Positions 1-5,984 of a stretch of 8,869 nt of DNA are shown in pieces. The stretch spans positions 1-8,869 of the forward strand of contig ONFW01000045.1 of NCBI GenBank assembly GCA_900317215.1, written 5' to 3'. This DNA comes from an uncultured Eubacteriales bacterium. Lineage in GTDB: Bacteria > Bacillota > Clostridia > Oscillospirales > Acutalibacteraceae. How positions within the stretch are numbered: the first letter of the stretch is position 1; the number at the start of each line of letters is the position of its first letter. The notes beneath the pieces were generated by a model. The model had not been told where the DNA came from, did not search any database, and worked only from the letters and a program-made list of their open reading frames with translations. The position numbers and the translations under genes were made by a program.

Positions 1-216
1 GGCAACAGCGGTTTCAGCGGTACGGACAGCTTTTCAGGCAACAGCGGCATCGGAGGTACGAACAGCTTTTCAGGCAACAGCGGTTTCAGCGGCACGGACA
101 GCTTTTCGGGCAACAGCGGTTTCAGCGGTACGAACAGCTTTTCGGGCAACAGCGGCATCGGAGGTACGGACAGCTTTTCGGGCAACAGCGGTTTCAGCGG
201 CACGGATAGCTTTTCA
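1..216 (+). repeat. Six 36-bp in-frame tandem repeats with a nested 108-bp period
   Basis: Six perfect-length 36-base units start at 1, 37, 73, 109, 145 and 181. Each encodes a 12-residue Gly/Ser/Asn-rich block. Units 1 and 4, 2 and 5, and 3 and 6 are most alike, with two base differences per pair. The array is therefore two copies of a 108-base block that differ at 6 of 108 positions. The array probably extends upstream of the window. The encoded tract is likely a flexible cytoplasmic-side linker before the membrane helix. Confidence 0.95.
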
Positions 217-804
217 GGCAACAACAGCTTCGGGGCAAGCTCTCCGGAGGAGGAATATGATCCTAATGCGCCATTATATCATCCGGAGCCGATGACCTAT
301 GACCCGAACGCTCCGCTGTATCACCCTGATAACAGCTTCCCGTCATCTGTACATACAGTGACTGCAGTGCAGCCCAAGAAAAACACCGCGCAGGTGGTGG
401 TTATTGTGGCTGTTCTGCTTGCTGTGGCAGTTGTTCTTGGAATAGTCGGCTATAAAATATTCTTTGAAAAAAAGAATCTGAAGCAGTATTTTGACACCAG
501 AGAGGGACAGGTTACGCTCTCGAAATTGAAAAATGATGTATCTTCGGGCGGCAAAAACATAAAGGAATCAAAGGCATACGTTGAAGGGAACGATATCCTT
601 GTTATTGACGTAACTTCTGCTTTCGGATCGGTCAGCGCAAGCGATAAGGCGGTTCTGGATGAGTATATGGAACTTCTCAAGCCGGGTATGCAGGAGAGTA
701 TAAAAAATATAATGGACAGCGAAAAGCTTAAACCGTTTTCCGTCAAGTATGTTTTAAGATTGTCGGGCGGAGAAGTCTTTGCGGAATACACTTTTTCAAG
801 TTGA
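1..804 (+). CDS. Membrane protein, 5'-truncated: Gly/Ser repeats, TM helix, extracytoplasmic C-terminal domain
   Basis: Partial gene: the frame is open from the first base and ends at TGA 802-804, giving 267 visible residues, so the start lies upstream. Residues 1-72 are six 12-residue repeats (GNSGFSGTDSFS and variants), followed by a tandem YDPNAPLYHP pair (residues 86-95 and 100-109). A hydrophobic helix spans about residues 132-155. The remaining ~110 residues form a small domain beginning YFDT, with an EGNDILVIDV strand and a C-terminal strand pair. The same pattern occurs at the C-terminus of the kinase that follows (YFET, EGENTMVYDV, VVYRYRTKDG). It resembles the DUF4854 type of extracytoplasmic domain, from memory and not searched. 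By analogy with the kinases the N-terminus should be cytoplasmic, so the missing part could be a kinase or another signalling domain; this is inference. An internal ATG at 292 has no convincing ribosome site and lies inside the repeated YDPNAPLYHP segment, so it is unlikely to be the start. Confidence 0.85.
   Translation, partial: GNSGFSGTDSFSGNSGIGGTNSFSGNSGFSGTDSFSGNSGFSGTNSFSGNSGIGGTDSFSGNSGFSGTDSFSGNNSFGASSPEEEYDPNAPLYHPEPMTYDPNAPLYHPDNSFPSSVHTVTAVQPKKNTAQVVVIVAVLLAVAVVLGIVGYKIFFEKKNLKQYFDTREGQVTLSKLKNDVSSGGKNIKESKAYVEGNDILVIDVTSAFGSVSASDKAVLDEYMELLKPGMQESIKNIMDSEKLKPFSVKYVLRLSGGEVFAEYTFSS
256..327 (+). repeat. Duplicated YDPNAPLYHP coding segment
   Basis: Bases 256-285 and 298-327 both encode YDPNAPLYHP, separated by four codons. 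The two copies use different synonymous codons at many positions (for example TTA against CTG, CAT against CAC). The duplication is therefore older than the 36-base array, or the peptide is under selection as a linear motif. Confidence 0.85.
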
Positions 805-815
805 TACAAAAAGGT

Positions 816-848
816 CAGGGCGGCAATGAAATGCTGCTCTGTTTTTTT
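816..848 (+). terminator. Intrinsic terminator after the first membrane-protein gene
   Basis: A 10-bp stem pairs 816-825 (CAGGGCGGCA) with 832-841 (TGCTGCTCTG), with two G-U wobbles and a six-base loop. Seven T residues follow at 842-848. It starts 11 bases after the stop codon and an A-run precedes it. This separates the first gene from the kinase transcription unit. Confidence 0.9.
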
Positions 849-1027
849 GTGGAAAGGGGCTTTCTGTTCGGCTCTGCAGATAAAACTGACGTGACGTATC
901 TCCCGAAAGCTTTTGAATTATTGTAAATATCCACTGGCAGGCACATCGGATTTCAGCGGTTTTAGGAAACTGGTGAGGGGGATAACCCTTTTTTCGCCTG
1001 AAAAGTGTTTCCGCCGCATGATTTGCA

Positions 1028-1058
1028 GGACAAAATTGATTTCCGTGGGTTTTTGTCC
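1028..1058. repeat. 8-bp perfect inverted repeat just upstream of the kinase promoter
   Basis: GGACAAAA at 1028-1035 is the exact reverse complement of TTTTGTCC at 1051-1058, with a 15-base spacer. It ends 8 bases before the proposed -35 box at 1067. It could be a binding site for a dimeric regulator, or a hairpin ending readthrough (a T/C-rich stretch follows). Chance occurrence is not excluded. Confidence 0.45.
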
Positions 1059-1066
1059 TCTTTCTA

Positions 1067-1095
1067 TTGAATATATCGGTCGTATGTGTTATTAT
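1067..1095 (+). promoter_or_regulatory. Sigma-A-type promoter for the kinase unit
   Basis: TTGAAT at 1067-1072 (-35, 4/6 to consensus) and TATTAT at 1090-1095 (-10, 5/6) are separated by exactly 17 bases. Transcription would start near 1102 and give a leader of about 90 bases before the preferred kinase start. It lies downstream of the previous gene's terminator, as expected for a new unit. Confidence 0.65.
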
Positions 1096-1141
1096 TAAAT
1101 ATATGCGTATCATTCCGGCACTGTAGAAAGCATGCATTTTT

Positions 1142-1187
1142 AAGGAGAATAACGGTGCAGATGATGCCTGAAATTATTACAGAGGTG
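1142..1187 (+). promoter_or_regulatory. Two candidate ribosome sites for kinase 1
   Basis: AGAGGTG at 1181-1187 lies six bases before ATG 1194. A stronger-looking AAGGAG at 1142-1147 lies seven bases before an in-frame GTG at 1155, which would add 13 residues. Kinase 2 starts M(M)SDIMSFSPLWGEW and kinase 1 has MADIMSFSPLWGEW from 1194, so the paralogue favours 1194. The upstream site could give a longer form. Confidence 0.5.
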
Positions 1188-1193
1188 AATATA

Positions 1194-2858
1194 ATGGCTG
1201 ATATAATGAGCTTTTCACCGTTATGGGGAGAATGGCATATCAGAGAGCTTGTGGGAAGGGGCTCTTTCGGTGCTGTCTATAAGGCTGAAAAAACAGAATA
1301 CGGAAACACCTATACCTCGGCTATAAAGCATCTTTCTATCCCTCCTCAGAATATGACAAAGGAAATGCTTGTTTCAGAGGGGATCGCTACTGACGATAAG
1401 ACTCTCAGCCTTTACTGCGATACTCTCAGGGACCGTATGATAAACGAGATCAATTTCTGCTATACTCTCAGGGGAAATACGAATATCGTTTCCTATGAGG
1501 ATCATTGTATAATACCCAAGAGCAGCGGGATAGGCTATGATATCTTCATCAGAATGGAGCTTCTCACGGCTCTTCCAAAGTATCTTTCCGAGCATAATAT
1601 GAACGAGCGCGAGGTGATAAAGCTCGGCATAGAGCTTTGTGAGGCACTGAACGTTCTGCACATGAATCATATTATCCACAGAGATATCAAGCCTGCCAAT
1701 ATTTTTGTGAATTCCAGAGGAGTATTCAAGCTCGGTGATTTCGGAGAATCAAAGGTGCTTTCAAATTCCTCTATGGGAATGACGATAAGGGGAACATATG
1801 CCTATATCTCGCCTGAGATATCAAAGGGCGAGGGCGGAAACATCACGGCGGATATATATTCATTGGGTCTTGTTATGTACAGACTTCTCAACGGCAACAG
1901 GGCGCCCTTCCTGCCGGTTGCCGGCCAGCCTGTGGATTCCGTTGCTGCTGAAAAAGCAAATATCAGGCGGCTCAAGGGCGAGCCTCTGCCTGCGCCTGCC
2001 TTCTGCACGGATCCGATGCTCTCCAACGTGGTTCTTAAAGCGTGTGAGTTCAGAAAGGAGAGCAGGTGGCAGACTCCCGATGAAATGAAAAAGGCTCTTG
2101 AGGCGATAAGGGACAGGAGAGGAGTTACGGTAACTCAGCCGTATTCTGCCACATATCAGACAACCGCTCTGCCCGTTCAGCCGGTTCAGACTCCCCAGCC
2201 CTCAATGATAGGCGGACAGATGAATTATACCTCGCCTTCGTTCTATAACGCAAGCGTGAGCTATCCTCAGTCGGCTGTTCAGTATCCGGTACAGCAGAAG
2301 AAAAAGAGCAGACTTCCGCTTATAATCGGTATTTCGGGTGCGGCTTTGGCAGTCATCATAGCGGTTATAATCATAATCGCTGTTGCAAGCTCCGGCAAAG
2401 GGGGCGGCAATCAGACAGACGCTGGCTCAGTTGTAAGCACGCCGAGCACAGTAGTAAGCACACCGAGTGCAGTGGTTAGCACGCCGAGCGCTGTTGTCAG
2501 TACGCCGAGCACCGCCTCAACGGGAACGATGACGGTTCGTGAATACTTTGAAACGGACATCGGAAAGGCGGACAAAAAACAGGCGGAGGAAATGGGCGCA
2601 CAGGAGGAGTCCATAGTGTCTATGACCGTCAGTACCGAAGGCGAGAACACTATGGTCTATGATGTTGTTCTGAACGCCATAGCTGTTACCGATGAACAGA
2701 AGCAGCTTATGGAGCAGAATATGGAACAGCAGAGAGCATCCGTTCAGAATATGATAAAAACAGTCATGTTGAACTTTGGAGTATCGCAGTTTGACGTGGT
2801 TTACAGATACAGAACAAAAGACGGAAGCCTTATATCGGAATTCAGGATAGCGCTGTGA
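1194..2858 (+). CDS. Transmembrane Ser/Thr protein kinase (kinase 1) with small extracytoplasmic domain
   Basis: A Hanks-type protein kinase of 554 residues that should transfer phosphate from ATP to Ser/Thr of cytoplasmic targets. The kinase domain spans about residues 14-305. It has a Gly loop GRGSFGAVY (21-29), ATP lysine K45, probable helix-C glutamate E85, HRD 162-164 with K166 and N169, DFG 182-184, and SPE 206-208 in place of APE. All catalytic residues are present, so it should be active. A Pro/Gln-rich linker follows, then KKK and a membrane helix (about 376-398), four VVSTPS[TA] repeats (413-440), and an extracytoplasmic domain of about 110 residues. That domain matches the C-terminus of the upstream membrane protein and resembles DUF4854. 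No PASTA repeats are present, unlike the common cell-wall-sensing kinases. The start at 1194 is chosen by alignment with kinase 2; GTG 1155 is the alternative. The ligand and substrates are unknown. Confidence 0.93.
   Translation: MADIMSFSPLWGEWHIRELVGRGSFGAVYKAEKTEYGNTYTSAIKHLSIPPQNMTKEMLVSEGIATDDKTLSLYCDTLRDRMINEINFCYTLRGNTNIVSYEDHCIIPKSSGIGYDIFIRMELLTALPKYLSEHNMNEREVIKLGIELCEALNVLHMNHIIHRDIKPANIFVNSRGVFKLGDFGESKVLSNSSMGMTIRGTYAYISPEISKGEGGNITADIYSLGLVMYRLLNGNRAPFLPVAGQPVDSVAAEKANIRRLKGEPLPAPAFCTDPMLSNVVLKACEFRKESRWQTPDEMKKALEAIRDRRGVTVTQPYSATYQTTALPVQPVQTPQPSMIGGQMNYTSPSFYNASVSYPQSAVQYPVQQKKKSRLPLIIGISGAALAVIIAVIIIIAVASSGKGGGNQTDAGSVVSTPSTVVSTPSAVVSTPSAVVSTPSTASTGTMTVREYFETDIGKADKKQAEEMGAQEESIVSMTVSTEGENTMVYDVVLNAIAVTDEQKQLMEQNMEQQRASVQNMIKTVMLNFGVSQFDVVYRYRTKDGSLISEFRIAL
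2430..2513 (+). repeat. Four 21-bp repeats encoding VVSTPS[TA]
   Basis: Four consecutive 21-base units start at 2430, 2451, 2472 and 2493. They encode VVSTPST, VVSTPSA, VVSTPSA and VVSTPST directly after the membrane helix of kinase 1. Third-base differences between units show that the peptide is conserved more than the DNA. This is a Ser/Thr/Pro stalk of the kind that could be O-glycosylated outside the cell; glycosylation is inference. Confidence 0.9.
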
Positions 2859-2871
2859 TGCGACGCAAAAG

Positions 2872-2898
2872 CAGGAAGACCCGTGTTTTCCTGTTTTT
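2872..2898 (+). terminator. Hairpin with T-run between the two kinase genes
   Basis: CAGGAAGAC (2872-2880) pairs with GTTTTCCTG (2885-2893) over nine pairs, one of them G-U, with a four-base loop. TTTTT follows at 2894-2898. It has intrinsic-terminator form but a short T-run. I find no good promoter between it and kinase 2. It may therefore act as a partial terminator that lowers kinase 2 expression relative to kinase 1. Confidence 0.65.
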
Positions 2899-2933
2899 CG
2901 TTTACAGGACGCAGAAAAATGATAGGAGTGTAG

Positions 2934-5264
2934 ATGATGTCTGATATCATGTCGTTTTCTCCGCTGTGGGGCGAATGGTACATAAAAGAGCTGATAGGCA
3001 AGGGTACCTTCGGTGCAGTATATAAAGCAGAAAAAAACGAATACGGAAATACATATACCTCGGCGGTGAAGCACATCTCCATTCCGAATGACAGCATGAA
3101 TGCCGAGGCGCTCATAACCGAGGGGGTTGTTTCGGACGAAAAGTCGGTGCTTGTCTATTACGATGCTGTGCGGGACAAAATGATAAAGGAGATAAACTTC
3201 TGCTACGCTCTCAGGGGCAACACAAATATTGTTTCCTATGAGGATCATTGCATTATCCCGAAGACTGACGGTGTGGGCTATGATATCTTTATCCGTATGG
3301 AGCATCTTGCGGCTCTGCCAAAGTATATGCGTGAGCATGAGTTCGGAGAAGCTCAGGTGATACAGCTCGGAATTGATATATGCTCGGCGCTTGAGGTGCT
3401 TGATAAGCATAATATAATCCACCGTGACATAAAGCCCGCAAATATCTTTGTCAATTCCGTTGGGGTATATAAGCTCGGAGATTTCGGTGAATCAAAGGTG
3501 CTTTCCAATACCAATGCGGGAATGACCGTGAGAGGCACATATACCTATATGGCGCCCGAGATATCAATGGGGAAAAATGCGGATATCACTGCGGATATCT
3601 ATTCTCTCGGTATAGTAATGTACAGGCTGCTCAACGGCAATAAGCCGCCGTTTGTTCCGACAGATATGACTGCGGTCGATTCTCAGACCGTTGAGGCGGC
3701 AAATATAAGAAGATTCAGGGGAGAAAAGCTGCCCTTGCCTAAATACTGCACAAATCCGGGGCTTTCTCAGATAATAATGAAGGCGTGTGAGTTTCTTCCT
3801 GCCGACAGGTGGAATAAGCCTGTGCAGATGAAGAAGGCTCTCGAGGCTCTGCTCGAGCAGGGGAAAGGCTCTGCTCCCTCCGTTCAGCCGCTGCCGGTGT
3901 CTGTACAGCCCGGGGCAAGGAGCGCTGAACCCGAAAGAAAGGGCGGCAGACTAAAGATAATCATACCGATAATTGCTGCCCTGATAATCGCTGCCGCGGC
4001 GACTGCTGCTGTAATCATCATCAACAGCAGCAATAATGCAGGGCCGGCAGACGGCAGCGCCGCATCAGACGATCTGCGCAGCTCAACGGTAAGCACGGTG
4101 CAGTCAGACGCTTCATCTCCCTCACCGCAGAGCAGCCTTGAAAGCTCGGAGGTGCAAAGCAGTGCCGACGCTTCATCGGAGCAGAGCGGAACTGAGAGCT
4201 ATGTATCTACATCTGCTGAGCTTTCATCAATAAGCATCAGCTCGATGCCGTCAAAAACTGAGTATTCTTTGGGAGAACGCTTCGAGTCCGACGGAATGGT
4301 TATAGAAGCGCAGTACAGTGACGGTACAAAAGGGATAATACCCTCAGATGACTGTGAGATAAGCGGCTTCGACTCGTCGGCTGCAGGACAGAATACTATC
4401 AAGGTGAGCTATGGCGGCAGGACTGCGGAATTTACCGTAGAGATAAGGAATGTGCCGGATGATTATATTAACAGTGGAAAATGCGGAGAATCTCTCAGCT
4501 TTACCGTCAGCAAGGACGGTGTGCTGACGATCAGCGGCAGCGGAGATATGGAGGACTACCGTCTCGGATATGTGGTGCTTGAAAATAATTCCGTCGTGGT
4601 AAGATGCTCTTATCCCTGGGCGGATCAAAAGGACGATATCAAGAAGGTCATTGTTGAGGACGGAGTGACCTCTGTAGGAGAATATGCCTTCTATGAGTTT
4701 GCATCTCTTACAGGCATTGAGCTGCCCTCAGGCTTAAAAAGGATTGGTGCGGATTCGTTCAGAGGCTGTCAGGCGCTTGAAAGCCTGACCATTCCTGCCG
4801 CTACGGAGACGATAGGAGAGGAAGCCTTTTTAAACTGCAAGAGTCTGCGTGAATTAAATGCGGAGCAGTCGAACAAGATATACTCGTCCGAAAACGGAGT
4901 GCTTTACAGCAAGGATAAGCGCACACTTATTAAATGCCCTGAGGCTAAGCAGGGAGGACTGACGATAGCTGACGGAGTGACCGTGATAGAAAGCTGGGCT
5001 TTTGATAACTGCGGCAGGCTTACCGAGATAATACTGCCCAAGGGGCTGGAGACGATCAGAAAATATGCCTTTTCAGGTTGTAAGGGCGTTTCGTATATAG
5101 AAATACCGGATTCGGTGAAAATGATAGAGGGCTCGGCCTTTAGATATTGGCAGAGCAGCCAGCAGATAAGCTTCCCGGGGATCTCAACGCCGCCTGATAG
5201 CTGGGACCAGGGCTGGGACAATGACTGCAAGGCGGAGATACTATGGTACGGCGCTTACGGCTGA
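2934..5264 (+). CDS. Transmembrane Ser/Thr protein kinase (kinase 2) with Ig-like and BspA-type leucine-rich repeat ectodomain
   Basis: A 776-residue protein. Residues 15-305 are a Hanks-type kinase, roughly two-thirds identical by eye to kinase 1. It has Gly loop GKGTFGAVY (22-30), ATP lysine K46, probable helix-C E86, HRD 163-165, DFG 183-185 and APE 207-209, so it should be active. A basic stretch and a membrane helix (about 342-363) follow, then a Ser-rich stalk (about 364-430), a bacterial Ig-like domain of Big_3 type (about 431-505), and a segment from about 517 (ISGSGDMEDY) typical of BspA-like proteins. About six LRR_5-type repeats lie at 572-735, one with the NGVLYSKDKRTL insertion common in this class. 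Expected topology is kinase inside and LRRs outside, which suggests a receptor for a surface or environmental ligand; the ligand is unknown. AGGAG at 2924-2928 serves ATG 2934 (5 bases) or ATG 2937 (8 bases), so the start is uncertain by one residue. The nitroreductase gene follows after 16 bases. Confidence 0.93.
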   Translation: MMSDIMSFSPLWGEWYIKELIGKGTFGAVYKAEKNEYGNTYTSAVKHISIPNDSMNAEALITEGVVSDEKSVLVYYDAVRDKMIKEINFCYALRGNTNIVSYEDHCIIPKTDGVGYDIFIRMEHLAALPKYMREHEFGEAQVIQLGIDICSALEVLDKHNIIHRDIKPANIFVNSVGVYKLGDFGESKVLSNTNAGMTVRGTYTYMAPEISMGKNADITADIYSLGIVMYRLLNGNKPPFVPTDMTAVDSQTVEAANIRRFRGEKLPLPKYCTNPGLSQIIMKACEFLPADRWNKPVQMKKALEALLEQGKGSAPSVQPLPVSVQPGARSAEPERKGGRLKIIIPIIAALIIAAAATAAVIIINSSNNAGPADGSAASDDLRSSTVSTVQSDASSPSPQSSLESSEVQSSADASSEQSGTESYVSTSAELSSISISSMPSKTEYSLGERFESDGMVIEAQYSDGTKGIIPSDDCEISGFDSSAAGQNTIKVSYGGRTAEFTVEIRNVPDDYINSGKCGESLSFTVSKDGVLTISGSGDMEDYRLGYVVLENNSVVVRCSYPWADQKDDIKKVIVEDGVTSVGEYAFYEFASLTGIELPSGLKRIGADSFRGCQALESLTIPAATETIGEEAFLNCKSLRELNAEQSNKIYSSENGVLYSKDKRTLIKCPEAKQGGLTIADGVTVIESWAFDNCGRLTEIILPKGLETIRKYAFSGCKGVSYIEIPDSVKMIEGSAFRYWQSSQQISFPGISTPPDSWDQGWDNDCKAEILWYGAYG

Positions 5265-5280
5265 AAAGGAGAATGAGGAT

Positions 5281-5805
5281 ATGAACGAGATATTAAAGGC
5301 TATACGCGAAAGAAGAAGCATCAGAAAATTCAAACCGGATCCCGTTCCGAGGGAGCTGATTAAGGAAATAGCAGAGGCAGGCACCTATGCGGCAAGCGGC
5401 AGATGTATGCAGTCGCCTATAATAATCGCAGTCACCGATAAAGCACTTCGTGACGAGCTTTCAAAGGTCAACTGTGAGATAGGTGGCTGGGACAGCGGCT
5501 TTGATCCCTTTTACGGCGCGCCCGCAGTTCTGATAGTGCTTGCGGACAAGAGCCGTCCGACTTACTTATACGACGGCAGTCTTGTTATGGGAGAAATGAT
5601 GCTTGCCGCTCATTCCCTCGGGCTGGGAAGCTGCTGGATACACAGAGCCAGAGAGGAATTTGAAACGGAAAAATACAAACAGCTTCTTTCTTCTCTCGGC
5701 ATAGTGGGCGAATATGAGGGGATAGGGCATTGTGCTATTGGTTATTATGATGCGCCTGCTCCCGCTGCTGCCCCGAGAAAGGAAAACAGGATATTCTTTA
5801 TCTGA
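5281..5805 (+). CDS. Nitroreductase-family FMN protein
   Basis: A 174-residue protein of the nitroreductase fold. Members bind FMN, usually act as dimers, and use NAD(P)H to reduce nitro compounds, quinones or other acceptors. The substrate here cannot be told. Visible family features are the N-terminal RRSIRKF (11-17) that contacts the FMN phosphate, a PVPRELIKEIAEAG helix start (21-34), AASGRCMQSP (38-46), YGAPAVLIV (78-86), the GLGSCWIHR segment (114-122), and GHCAIGYYDA (149-158) near the end. It is cytoplasmic with no signal peptide. AAGGAG at 5266-5271 lies nine bases before ATG 5281 and directly after the kinase 2 stop. This sets the start here and not at an in-frame ATG at 5221 inside the kinase gene. 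The 16-base gap suggests cotranscription with kinase 2, but a functional link is unproven. Confidence 0.9.
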   Translation: MNEILKAIRERRSIRKFKPDPVPRELIKEIAEAGTYAASGRCMQSPIIIAVTDKALRDELSKVNCEIGGWDSGFDPFYGAPAVLIVLADKSRPTYLYDGSLVMGEMMLAAHSLGLGSCWIHRAREEFETEKYKQLLSSLGIVGEYEGIGHCAIGYYDAPAPAAAPRKENRIFFI

Positions 5806-5918
5806 TCCTGAATAGAATGAGTTTGTTGCGGCATGGAGCCGGCGCCTCTGGCTGCTGGGGTAAGATAAAAAATTCCGCACAAACTGAAGCTATGAATATT
5901 GTTAAGTTAAAATCGCAT

Positions 5919-5974
5919 GAGGGCGCAAAAACGAACAGGGAGCGCAGGCTTTGCGCCTCCTTAAGGTTGGGAGC
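5919..5974 (+). promoter_or_regulatory. Competing inverted repeats in the leader of the RpiR-type gene
   Basis: Three pairings compete for the same bases. First, GAGGGCGCAAA (5919-5929) can pair with TTTGCGCCTC (5950-5959), with one bulged G. Second, GGAGCGCA (5939-5946) can pair with TGCGCCTCC (5952-5960), with one bulged C. Third, CTCC (5957-5960) can pair with the GGAG of the likely ribosome site GGGAG (5969-5973). The sequence GGGAGC occurs on both sides (5938-5943 and 5969-5974). No T-run follows, so it is not a simple terminator. A DNA operator for the regulator itself is an equally good reading. Confidence 0.4.
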
Positions 5975-5984
5975 ATGAGATAGA

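Larger units (their letters stand above)
805..1193. other. Gene-free region of about 390 bases upstream of kinase 1
   Basis: This region holds the terminator of the preceding gene (816-848), an 8-bp inverted repeat (1028-1058), a sigma-A-type promoter (1067-1095) and two candidate ribosome sites for kinase 1. Between about 850 and 1027 I see nothing supportable. The short frames there on either strand lack ribosome sites and recognisable protein character. Confidence 0.7.

Noticed and set aside
1..216. CRISPR-like array of 36-bp repeats
   Set aside because: The units are directly adjacent with no spacers and stay in frame as protein repeats.
796..1137. Short open frames on both strands in the gap before kinase 1 (- strand 796-1137, + strand 913-1098)
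   Set aside because: No ribosome sites, no family resemblance, and they overlap the terminator or promoter signals.
2517..3422. Long open frame (301 codons) on the - strand across the kinase 1/kinase 2 junction
   Set aside because: It lies opposite two well-supported kinase genes, has no recognisable protein character, and its length follows from codon bias on the + strand.
5840..5870. GC-rich GCCGGCGCC region after the nitroreductase as a terminator
   Set aside because: Only short imperfect stems can be formed and no T-run follows.
5884..5913. Promoter for the RpiR-type gene with TAAAAT at 5908-5913
   Set aside because: The -10 match is fair, but the best -35 at 16-18 bases (CTGAAG) is poor, so I do not annotate it. 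A promoter is still expected in this gap.
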